Positions 1-10,034 of a DNA stretch of 64,000 nt are shown here, piece after piece. The stretch is from Humulus lupulus (Eukaryota > Streptophyta > Magnoliopsida > Rosales > Cannabaceae): NCBI RefSeq assembly GCF_963169125.1, contig NC_084802.1, positions 35,285,607 to 35,349,606 of the forward strand, read 5' to 3'. The translations under genes were made by a program, and so were the position numbers. The notes below the pieces were generated by a model that saw nothing but the letters and a program-made list of their open reading frames with translations, had not been told where the DNA came from and searched no databases. Within the stretch, counting starts at the first letter, position 1; the number at the start of each line of letters is the position of its first letter.

Positions 1-1308
1 ACCTCAGTGATAGGGAAAAATGGATTGCCTATGCATCATGTTAGTTAAAGGATATGACCAGAACTAGAGTAGAGTTACTGGTAGGCCAGGTGGCCAACGT
101 TATGTTTGAGTTACTCTTGTAGAAAGGATTAAGGGAAAATAGTTAAGTGAACCACATATGGGAGAATTGAGGGGAATGGCTTAGCTGGATTACCTAAGGA
201 TTATGCAATGTCAACTATGGGTTTATTGTGGTATAAGGATCGGATTTGGAATCTGATGGACACTGGGATTAAATGGGAGATTCTGGATGAATATCATACT
301 AGTCTCTTATTCTTTTCATCCAGGCATCATGAAAGATGTGTTAAGATCTGAAAGCCTTATATTGGTGGCCTGGGATGGGGAGGGACATGACTGAATACAT
401 GGCAAAGTTCTTAACCTGTTAGCAGGTCAAAACAGAGTATCAGAAACTAATAAGGCCATTGCAGCCTTTAAATTTTTCATAGTGAAGGTAAGGAAACATC
501 GTGATAGGTTTCGCGATGGGGCTGCCCAAGATAGTGGGTCAGCATGAGTTGGTTTAGGTCATTATGGACCAATATTTAAAGTGAGCCCACTTCTATCAGT
601 AAGAACGAGTAATACAGTTGATCAATTTATAGATCTCTATGTGAGAGAGGTAGTACGCCTTCATGGAATTCGAAGTCTATCTTATTAGATGAGGATTCTG
701 TTATTACTTCCAAGTCTTGAGAAATATTGTAGAAGGCAATGAATATAAAATTGGAATCTAATACAGTTTATTATCCTCAGACTGATGGTAAATCAGAGAG
801 AGAATTATCCAGTTATTGGAAGGGCATCTTATGAGATGGGTGAGATGTTATATATGGATCCTGAGGTAGTTCAGAGGATCATTGAGGATATTAAAGAAAG
901 GGTTAGATCTTGGATGCTCACTTCTCAGAGTAAATGGAAAAGTTATGTTGATTTGAGATGCAGGAACATGGAGTTCCAAGTGGAAGACTGTATCTTCCTT
1001 AAAGTATCACCATGGAAAGGGGTGAGGAGTTAAGGGCAAGTTGAGCCTTAGATTAGTAAGACCGTTTGATCCTGTATAGGAACGGTCAGATTGCCTATGG
1101 ATTGGCCTTATCTTTGGCATTGTCAGCAGTATACAATGTATTTTGTATTTCCATGTTGAGGACATGGGTTGGAAGAGACTCATGTGTTGAGTCATGAGAA
1201 TCTGGAGATTGAGGCTAAGTTATCTTATGAGGAGCTAGCCAGTTTATATATGAGACAGAAAGAACAAGGTTCTGAGGAAACAAAGTTGTACCTTGGGTTA
1301 AGGTATTA
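1..1308 (+). pseudogene. Decayed chromovirus (Ty3/gypsy) pol, RNase H end to integrase
   Basis: This is the 3' half of a Ty3/gypsy polyprotein, with integrase following the RNase H tail. Short frame-broken stretches read as TRTRVELLVGQ near base 60, a zinc-finger remnant AKFLTC then QVKTEYQ near 405-440, and the core piece GLPKIVGQHE near 520. A longer open piece at 785-1033 ends MEFQVEDCIFLKVSPW, the segment just after the integrase core. The same protein order is far better kept in the minus-strand copy at 52,270-53,883, which makes the family call firm. Many stops and frameshifts are present. The coding line resumes after the solo LTR at 3207. The 5' part lies before the window. Confidence 0.85.
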
Positions 1309-3206
1309 TGTAATGACCCACTAATCTAGACTAATTGGACCATTATCGAAACTATACATAAAACTTACATTTTTACAAAAATACCATAATTTATTGAGTA
1401 ACTTGAAAAATAAGAGTTATTTACAAAGAAACAGAATACTAAGAAGGATTATGGGATCCCATTGTTTTTAAAACAAAACATGATTTAAAATAAAAGACAT
1501 TACATAATAATGCGGAAAATACACATAAAAACCATAAAAACATAAAAGGAGACTATATCCTCGAATCGAATAACGCTCGGCCCCTTGACTCCATTCATCA
1601 TCGATACACATCCTCCAAGCGTCACGAATCTTACCGCCTCTAAACTTATTTTCCTGCACATAAACAGAAAGGAGTGAGCCTAATGCCCAGCAAGGAAAAC
1701 CTAACACATAGTCATATACATAATTTCATAAGAAAACATAAAGACATATCATAACACATAATTCACTTATTATAATGGCCATTATTACTTGGGGTCCCAT
1801 AGACTAAACAAGCTTATGCCCATGAGATTAGTGGGGTCCTACCAGCTAAATAGGCTTATGCCCACAATCCTTTTGGGGTCTTGTTAGTCAAATAGGCATA
1901 TGCCCAAGCCTACAACATACACATCAATAACATATAACATATGAAAGCATAACACATAAAATAGCATAATCATAAACATGTAGATTCTAGCCTATTTTCC
2001 TTACCAAAGTTACCGAGATTATGGACTGAGTTGGGATTGTTGGAACACTCCTAAAACCATAAGAAAGAGTAAGTCTAAAGAAAGGAGATGAAATGAAAGA
2101 GATGGAAAGACTAAACCATAGAAAACATACTTACCGACTTATATGCTTAAAAGCTTGGATTCCCTAACCAAAATAAGAATAAGGTTAGGGGACTGAGTAG
2201 AAGGTTTTGAGAAAGGAAATAACATAAAAATACAGAAAAGAACTAGAGTCTTGGGTTTACCTCAAAGATTGCAAGACCAATCTAACATCCACCGAAATAC
2301 TATAGCACTCACTTCCCAAAGTGTTTGATAAGCTTATGATGTTTAAGCTTATAGTTTTTCCCCAAACCAAGTGTTTACACTCTCACACTCACTTAACACT
2401 AGCAGCCTCTGAACTTAGAGCAAATGGTGAATAATGGCTGGGTACTAGGTCCTATTTATAGAGTTTGGGAATGAAAATATCTTGATTTTACTTGAATAAA
2501 AATAATGGCTTTTTAAGTGAAAATCATTTGAATAATCGTTCAGCAGAGGCTGAAGACTCGTTCAGAAGATGCTGGACTGTTGAAGGAGTTTGAATGGCTG
2601 AAAGGAAAAGAATTCAAAAGTATTTGAATTCATGCTGGTGGAGGCGATATATCGCCCCCTATAGGCGATATATCGCCTGGACCTTTGTTCCCGAGGCGAC
2701 CGTGCATCGATTCGTGTTTTCCGTATCTACGTGCTGCGACATATCGCCCCCTATAGCTGCGATATATCGGCATACGCTGAATATTTAAACACGAATTTAC
2801 ACATTTTTAGCTGAGTTTGAATGGAGTAAACAGCCTTGACTAAGCCCTCAACGTGCTCAAAGCTGCTGACTGACCCTATACATTCAAACTTTTACCCTTA
2901 TTTAATTTAATCCTAAAAAATACTTAATCCTTAATTACCATTCAAAACATGTGCTTAAAATCCTATTGGTTGATGTCTAAACCTTATAATATAATAATAT
3001 AATCCTTAATATCAGACACATTAATCAAACCTTAGGTTATACTTAATATTCTTAAACTATAGGTTAAACTTAGAAAATCTATAAGTACTACTATGAGTGT
3101 CCAAATAACTCCCGGTCTGAACCAAAAATCCAAAGTAACCATGATAACACTAAACATACTATAATACTACTAAACAATTAGCTAAGTAAAGTTCTTGGAC
3201 TCTACA
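1309..3206 (-). mobile_element. Solo LTR of a gypsy element, nested in chromovirus pol
   Basis: The unit starts TGTAATGACCC and ends GGACTCTACA. It is flanked by a perfect 5-bp duplication TATTA (1304-1308 and 3207-3211). The interrupted protein reads ..PLVKVL before and WRN..VTWELESDM after, as in the intact chromodomain region of related copies. No internal coding region lies between the ends, so LTR-LTR recombination is the simplest explanation. Orientation is minus, judged from a conserved block (near 1650-1700) that other LTRs here carry as GGCTCAC..GTGCAGG. Near 2643-2771 it carries several copies of the palindrome GGCGATATATCGCC. Confidence 0.9.
2643..2771. repeat. Reiterated palindrome GGCGATATATCGCC in solo LTR
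   Basis: Two perfect 14-bp palindromes lie at 2643-2656 and 2664-2677. Two degenerate copies follow at about 2734-2771. The intervening spacer CCCTATA is also repeated. An almost identical motif occurs in the copia-2 LTR at 46,898-46,952. Confidence 0.9.
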
Positions 3207-3328
3207 TATTATAAGGAAATAATAGGGTCGAGAGAGTGACCTGGGAACTGGAATCAGATATGCGGAATTTATATTCCGGGCTGTTCAGATAAATTTCGAG
3301 GACGAAATTTCTGTAAGGAAGGGATAGT
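3207..3328 (+). pseudogene. Chromovirus pol end (chromodomain tail) and polypurine tract
   Basis: The reading frame resumes after the solo LTR as VTWELESDM, the last strand of the chromodomain, then ends near 3290. Downstream, a block with TCGAGGACGAAATTTC and the purine tract AAGGAAGGGATAGT (3315-3328) leads directly into the LTR. The same block precedes the LTR in the minus-strand chromoviruses at 52,083 and 58,231. Confidence 0.85.
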
Positions 3329-4228
3329 TATAATGACCTAAATTTTCTAGTAAGGCTTAAGGCCTTGATTAGGGGGCCAGGATGGAAAATCTTGGAATTA
3401 TGTGATATTTATGTGTATCATTATGTGATTATGTGAGTTATATCATAATATGACTTGATATGCATGTTTAGGTGCATTAAATATGCATGTGGACCCTTTT
3501 CTGTTTAATTGGGTGATTTTCATATTTTGGTCATTTCAGGTATATTTGGCATATATGTGGCATGTGTGTGGTGCTTCATTATTATTTGGTTACGCTAGGG
3601 TTACTCAGCACGAGACGATCCTAGGAGGCAAGCTAGTGGGAAATTCACAACGGGATTCATACTTGACTCAGAGTGAGTCAAGGGGTATTTAACACATTAC
3701 CGGGATATTGGGTAATGGGAATAAATATTTGATGATAAATTGGGAGTTAGTGAGACCATGGGAAATTGTGGGAATTTTGACTATTTTACCCCCGAGGGCG
3801 TTTTCGGGACCCCAAGCATTATGATTTACTTGAGGTTAATTAAGCTTGAAGTAACCTATCAGAAACATAAAAAGAACGTTCTCTCTTCCTCTCGTTCCAT
3901 TTTCGTCACCCGATCGCATTTTCGAAAGAAACTTGAGTTTTAGGACTCAGATTCAAGTGAGGATCGAGGCATAGCGATTCTAGGGAAGATTAGAAGCTTA
4001 TCAGCCAAAGGATTTAGTGAGAAACAACTTAATCGGAGGTAATCCAAGTTTTAAGTTCTTAGTTTTTAAGCTTTGATTGGATTTTGTGTTTTGATGAATT
4101 GAAGCTTGAGTTTTATTGGTTTTGGGAGATTAGGATATTTGGGAACTTTTATGTTGGGGTTGGATTTGGAGCTTTGAAGCTCGAAGAATACGAAGAGAGA
4201 AGCCTAGAAATTCGAAGTTCTGGTTTGG

Positions 4229-4335
4229 GCGCTGTAGCGCTAGGTTGGTAGCGCTACAGCGCTAGGTGCTCTATTTTGGGGGAGTTGGGTCTGCTTGTAG
4301 CGCTGTAGCACCCAAAGGTAGCGTCTTAGCACTAC
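4229..4335. repeat. GCGCTGTAGCGC palindrome cluster in LTR
   Basis: Copies of a family-specific palindromic core, GGCGCTGTAGCGCTA and TAGCGCTACAGCGCTA, lie within about 35 bp of each other. A decayed copy (TAGCGCTGTAGCACC) follows near 4298. They occupy the same part of the LTR as different GC palindromes in the other LTR families. Confidence 0.85.
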
Positions 4336-5120
4336 ACATTCTTCAGAGATTGGTTTTTTGGTACTTTTTGGGATTTTGACCCGAGGGCTCGGGGGATGAT
4401 TCCACCACCTTGTCTGGTGGAATTAGTGGTCCCGAGAGTGTGGGATTGGTCCTGGGATTTGGTTTTAGAATTTGAACTCATTGAAACACCATTTGTGGTT
4501 GTGACTAGGTTAACGCTAGGGGCTTGGAAACAAGATCGTGCTCGAGGGTCGTTCATTGGTAACCTATGCTTAAACCAAAGGTAAGAAAACTACACCCCGT
4601 ATGTGATGCATAAGATACATGTGATTAGGGCATGTCATGAATGTTGAATCTGAGTTTGATCAGAGCATGAGTCTCTATAATTGTGCATGATTATAATTAT
4701 GCTTTTGATTATTGATTAAGCATGCTAAATACCTTATATTTGAATATTGGATATATGATACATGCCTGTTTGCATTACCTCATTGAGGAAGCATTGGATT
4801 ATTAGTCAGGGAACGACAATGGTATCAGTATTGACTGTGAAGTTGTGACTCATTAGTCTAGTTCAACAGTAGTACTGAGCACTGGTCGTATGGTATTGGC
4901 TTATGATTCAAGAACGGTATTAGCATGTTTAACGCAAGCCGAAAAGATTAGATCTAATCGACATAAGCATTATCATCATAAGCATGAAATGCTTGACTGG
5001 CCTTAAGTTCGATGAAAACAAAAGTGCTTGTCTAGTCTAAAGGTTAGTTACATAGAGCCAGAGCTATAAGCTCAAGTGATTGATACGTCACATGGCTAGG
5101 AAGGCATGAGACCTCAGAGA

Positions 5121-5598
5121 TAGACTTATCAGTCATCTAACAGAGATAGACTTATTAGTCATCTACATAAGGATAGATTTATTAGTCATCTACATAAGGA
5201 TAGATTTATTAGTCATCTATACAGAGATACTTATTAGTCATCTAGATAAGGATAGACTTATTAGTCATCTATATAGAAAGACTTATTAGTCATCTATCTC
5301 AGAGATAGACTTATCAGTCATCTACATAAGGATAGACTTATTAGTCATCTGTACAGAGTGAATTATTAGTCATCTACCTCAGAGATAGACTTATCAGTCA
5401 TCCATACAGAAATATACTTATTATTCATCTATATAGAGATAGACTTATCAGCCATCTACATAAGGATAGACTTATTAGTCATCTATACAGAGTATGACTT
5501 ATTAGTCATTTATTCAGAGAATGACTTATTAGTCGTCTACCTCAGAGAAACTTATTTGTCATCTACCTCAGAGCGAGAGACTTATTAGTCATCTACTT
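5121..5598 (+). repeat. Minisatellite, about 18 units of 24-30 bp, in LTR
   Basis: About eighteen imperfect units each contain GACTTATTAGTCATCTAC, with spacers such as CAGAGATA or ATAAGGATA. The core is a near-perfect dyad, TGACT-N4-AGTCA. Shorter arrays of the same word occur in the minus-strand gypsy-3 LTRs (about 56,286-56,470 and 63,320-63,500), and a related array is at 10,600-10,870. Unit length varies, unlike a CRISPR array. Confidence 0.95.
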
Positions 5599-6122
5599 AG
5601 AGCACGGGACTCCACAAACATTTATTTGGAGTTGTTTGCATGCATGAGTAGGGTTATTACTACTAGGCATGCCTATTATGATTTAGTAACATGTTATTAC
5701 CTGTTCATGAGCGTATTGAGTTTTCTTGCCGAGCTTTGGCTCACGGGTGCTATGTGGTGCAGGTAAAGGCAAAAGAAAGTTTGACCATCCTTGAGTTGAA
5801 GAGCTTAAGTGACGATGTGTACATATGTGGCTGCTCGACTGCCACGGCCAAGGGTTTAAAGAGGAACTAGGGTTAATCCCTATTTTGCCGCTTAGGTCGG
5901 CTGGTTGTAAATATTTTATTGTAATTATCCTTTAAAATATATTTTTGGGATCCCAATGTATACAGTAAACGTTTTAGTGAAACATTGTATCTTAACCAAA
6001 AAATTTAACCCTGAACCGTTAATCATACTTAGTTCCACATTTATGGCTAAATGATTCGATTAGCAGACATAACACTGTTTAAAATGCACACTATAACGGT
6101 CCCTAGGTAGTAGGGCATTACA

Positions 6123-7947
6123 CTTGCTATGTGTGTGGCAAGAATGACCACTTTGCTAGAGATTCTATGTTCAAGAGGAGCCATAACAATGATGCAAAGG
6201 TCAATTTGGCTCAAGAGGAGCTAGTGGCCATACTTAGTGTGGTAAATTCCATTCATGGAAAGGTGAGTGGGTGGTGGTATGATACTTGTGCCACCATTCA
6301 TGTAACCTATGATAGATCTCTATTCAAGACCTTTGAATCTTCAAAGGAAGGCCATGAAATTCAAGTGGGCAATGAGAAAAGGTCCAATGTTGAAGGAAAT
6401 GGAACTATTGACTTGCTCTTCACATCCGACAAGAAGGTTTTACTCACTAATGTTTTGTATGTAACAGAAATGAATGAAAACCTTGTGAGTGGCAATTTTC
6501 TTGGAAAACCAGGAATCAAGGTTGTGATAGATTCCGGCAAGCTCATTTTACCAAAAGACAATATTTTTGTTGGAAATGGATATGCTTGTGATGGCATGTT
6601 TCAATTTTGTACTTCCATTGATAATGTGAACAATAAAGTCTCTTCTTTTTGTTATATGCTTGACCCAAATTATATTACTTTGTGGCATGTTAGAATTTCA
6701 CATATAGGATTTAGCACAATTAAAAGGTTTGTCAAATGTGGATTAATTGATTGTGATAATGTTGAACATGAAAAATGTGAATTATGTGTTAAATCTAAAA
6801 TGGTAAAGAAACATTTTCCTAGTGTTGAAAGAAACTCTAAGTTGTTAGATTTGATACATAGTGATTTATGTGAACTTAATGGAATGTCAACTAGAGGAGG
6901 AAGTATATATTTTATTGCTTTCATTGATGATTGCTCTAGGTTCACATATGTATATTTGCTTAAAAATAAAGATGGAGCATTTGATGTGTTTAAAGTGTAT
7001 AAAGCGGAAGTTGAAAATCAACTTGAAAGGAAAATTAAAATACTTAGAAGTGATAGGGGTGGTGAATATTTTTCAAATGAATTTAACTTGTTTTGTGAAG
7101 AACGTGGAATAATTCATGAATGTACAACCCCTTATACTCCACAACAAAATGGTATAGTAGAAAGAAAGAATAGAATATTTATTGAAATGATTAATGCTAT
7201 GCTATTACATTCTAAATTGAGTTTTAGTTTGTGAGGTGAAGCCTTGCTATTCGCTTGCCATATTTTAAATTGTATTCCCATGAAGAAAAATAATATATCT
7301 CCATATGAGTTATGGAAAGCAAAGAAACCAAACATTGATTATCTTAAAGTGTGGGGGTATCTTGCTTATTGCAAGAGCGTTGATCCAAAAAGAACCAAGT
7401 TGGGTCCAAGAGCTATAAGAAGTGCATTTGTGGGCTATGCCCAAAATAGCAAAGCTTATAGATTATTAGACTTGGAGTCTAATGTAATAATTGAATCTAG
7501 AGAGGTTGAGTTCTTTGAGAACATTTCATGCAATGACAACAATTTAGAACCAACTCAAACTTGAGAGCCTCAAGAGGAGACTCCTATAATAGTTGGTGAG
7601 CAACCTCAATTGCCTAGAAGGAGCCAAAGGCTCAAGGATTTGGGATCAAATGAGAAGTGTTCTCCAATAGAGACACTATACCTTGTTGAAGGTGATAATG
7701 AGGAAGTTACTTGGAAACATCCAATAATACTTCAAATAGAAGATGATCTTAAGACTTTCAAGGAAGCAATGTCCTCTAGGGACTTTTCTTTTTGGAAGGA
7801 GGCAATTAATAATGAAATTGATTCAATTATGTCAAGCCACACTTGGGAATTGGTTGACCTTCCAAAGGGATCCAAACGAATTGGATGCAAATGGGTATTT
7901 AGAAAGAAATACCATACCTATAGCACCATACAAACCTTCAAGGCTAG
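6123..7947 (+). pseudogene. Copia-1 polyprotein: gag zinc knuckle, protease, integrase, start of RT
   Basis: Ty1/copia order runs gag, protease, integrase, RT. The first bases encode CYVCGKNDHFARDS, a CCHC knuckle whose last Cys has become Ser. Protease reads WWYDTCATIHV near 6280; the usual family form is D-S/T-G-A. The pre-integrase zinc motif (LWHVRISHIGF...CELC) and the integrase core follow: LIHSDLC (D), ILRSDRGGEY (D) and TPQQNGIVERKNR (E). A TGG-to-TGA stop at 7232-7234 breaks LWGEALL. Another stop at 7562 precedes the RT entry ELVDLP..IGCKWVFRKKYH. The reading is cut at 7947 by a solo LTR. The family resembles TNT1-94-type elements, and copia-2 is a second copy of it. Confidence 0.93.
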
Positions 7948-9500
7948 TGTGGATGCCAAAAATCCACCAAATAAAAACTCTTTAGTCCCTGGTTGGAACA
8001 TAGGGATAAAGGTCACTTATTCATGTTATTGGGCTCGAGCCTATAGGCCTTGTCGAATACAGGAGATCATCTCATGAGAAACAACACATTATGAGCCACA
8101 AGGTTTGGCCCTGCTAAGCTGAGGGGCCACAATGAACACTGCAAGAGGATAGGTGCACAAGGCCCTCACATAGTGAGGTCCGACGTGCCCGCGCAAGGCT
8201 GACACGCTCATGGGTCAAGATGCACTCATACGCGTAAACGCTGCCAAAGACGCCCGGGACATACACCTGTGGATGCTCGATATTCCACGCTTATAAAAGA
8301 CCCAAAGAACGCACTTAGACCCCCATACGCCTGCACTCTCATTGGGTCCTCGGGCCATCAGGCACGCGCCCCCCAGCGAGGCCCTCATGCGCGCGCGCCC
8401 TCTAGTGAGGCCATCAAGCGCGCGACCCCAACGAGGCCCTCCTACGCGCGCGCCCCCTAGCGAGGCCATCAGGCACGCGCCCTCAGCGAGGCCCTCATGT
8501 GCGTGCCCCCAGCGAGGCCATCAGCCGCGTGCCCTCAGCGAGGCCCTCATGTGCGCACCCCCAACGAGGCCATCAGGTGCGCGCCCCCAACGAGGCCCTC
8601 CTGTGTGCGCGCCTCCTAGCGAGGCCATCAGGCACGCGCCCCCAGCGAGGCCCTCATGTGCGCGCCCCCAGCGAGGCCATCAGCCATGCGCCCCCAGCGA
8701 GGCCCTCATGCGCGCGCGCCCCCAGCGAGGCCGTCAAGCGTGCACCCCCAGCAAGGCCCTCATGCGTGCGCCCCAAGCGAGGCCATCATACGCGGGCGCC
8801 CCCGTGAGGCCCGTAGGCCACCATCTTCTCGGGAGGCCGTTGCACCATCACGTCACTAGTCTGGATCCATGCCGCAAGGAGACAAGTATAGCTAGGCCCT
8901 TCGCCACTAGAAGTCTTGCAAGGCACGGCCAATGCATGGGTCATTACCACCTCGCATCTATGCCTTGCAAATGAGGGTCACATGGCATTGATCTCATGAG
9001 GTACGGAGTCCACTGACGAACTGAAAGGAGTTAGAGTACGGACATAGTACCCACGTCAGATAAGTAGTGGAGGTACGAACAAAGTACCATGTGTTGTCCT
9101 CACCAGCCACTCCTCTGACACCCGTACCAGGCAGGTAGTGGAGGCATGACCAGGTACAGGAGGTGAGGTGCTCCCATGATCTCTGACCTTGTACCAGAGC
9201 CGACACCACTACCCCTGGAACCACTCTCCTGTTAGTGTACTTGTGTACCATCTGGTCCCTTGGACCACCATGTACCCAGGGCCATTAGAGCCTACTATAA
9301 AATGAACCCCACTTCCACAGAGAAGGGGGTTGGAAAATTCATTGTATGCAGAGGCTATTGAGAAATATACCAAGGCTTGCTCCATTGTTGATCTGTGTTT
9401 ACTTTTCCTTAAAGTTTATTCTTAGTTCTTATATAAACATCACCTGACTTACCTTTGAGTTTTCCGATCTAATTTTGTTGACGAGATTTTACCGTCAACA
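7948..9500 (+). mobile_element. Solo LTR (unassigned family) in copia-1 RT
   Basis: Copia RT is interrupted between IQTFKA and RLVAKGFKQ. The insert starts TGTGGATGCC and ends CCGTCAACA, giving TG..CA ends. Flanks share GCTAG (7943-7947 and 9506-9510), but five extra bases TCTAG lie before the second copy, so the exact 3' boundary is uncertain. A TATAAAA box is at 9296-9302, placing the promoter late in the LTR in plus orientation. Both termini can form hairpins: GTGGAT/ATCCAC at 7949-7967 and TGTTGACG/CGTCAACA at 9476-9500. There is no internal coding region. Confidence 0.7.
8352..8812 (+). repeat. GC-rich minisatellite with alternating (dimeric) units
   Basis: About sixteen units contain GCGAGGCC followed alternately by CTCATGYGCG and ATCAGGCRCG. 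Monomers are about 27 bp, so an A-B dimer is about 54 bp. Because the unit length is close to a multiple of three, several frames stay open across it; these open frames (up to about 210 codons) are by-products and not genes. GC content here contrasts sharply with the AT-rich flanks. Confidence 0.95.
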
Positions 9501-10034
9501 TCTAGGCTAGTAGCTAAAGGTTTCAAACAAAGAGATGGAATAGATTACTTTGACACATATGCACCGGTAGCAAAAACTACTTCTATAAGATTGTTGTTTT
9601 CCTTATCATCTATATATAACCTTTATGTTCACCAAATGGATGTCAAAATGACATTTCTAAATGGGGAACTTGAGGAGGAGGTCTATATGGAACAACCGAA
9701 AGGTTTTGTTTTTCAAGGAAATGAACATAAAGTGTGTAGACTTGTCAAGTAATTATATGGTTTGAAACAAGCGTCAAAACAATGGCATGAAAAGTTTGAT
9801 AAATTCATTGTTTCTAATTGATTTAGACACAACAATGCAGACAAGTGCTTATATTCTAAGACTTGTGGTGACTTTGTCATACTTGTCTGCCTATATGTAG
9901 ATGATATGTTGATTTTGAGTAATGACATGAAAGGAATAATGGAAACGAAGAGGTTTCTATCCTCTAACTTTAAAATGAAAGACCTTGGAGAGGTGGATAC
10001 CATTCTAGGTATCCAAGTTAGAAGGAATAGTGGG
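9501..10034 (+). pseudogene. Copia-1 reverse transcriptase, central part
   Basis: Translation resumes with RLVAKGFKQRDGIDYF, TYAPVAKTTSIRLL and DVKMTFLNGELEEEVYMEQP. It continues to LYGLKQAS, the catalytic [13 protein letters not shown] near 9890, and [13 protein letters not shown]. These are the standard blocks of copia RT. In-frame stops occur in VK*LYGL (near 9750) and SN*FRHNN (near 9820). The region ends in RRNSG at 10,034, where another solo LTR interrupts it; the same protein resumes at 12,636. Confidence 0.92.

Larger units (their letters stand above)
3329..6122 (+). mobile_element. 3' LTR of chromovirus gypsy-0
   Basis: The LTR starts directly after the polypurine tract. Its first bases are TATAATGACC, probably a mutated TGTAATGACC. 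It ends AGTAGGGCATTACA. At 6123 the sequence switches abruptly to a copia zinc knuckle, so the element sits in copia-1 gag; the expected 5-bp target copy is CTTGC (6123-6127), whose partner is outside the window. The LTR holds a palindrome cluster at 4229-4335, a minisatellite at 5121-5598 and a conserved splice-donor-like block near 5755 (GTGCAGGTAAAGG). At 2.8 kb it is the longest LTR in the window, partly because of the minisatellite. Confidence 0.85.

Noticed and set aside
5121..5598. CRISPR-like regularly spaced repeat
   Set aside because: The region is in an LTR of a plant retrotransposon. Spacers are short, repetitive and not unique, and unit length varies.
8269..8974. Overlapping open frames of 63-210 codons in the GC-rich region, rich in Pro/Arg/Ala
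   Set aside because: They are produced by a tandem repeat whose unit is close to a multiple of three. No start context, and no homology is expected.
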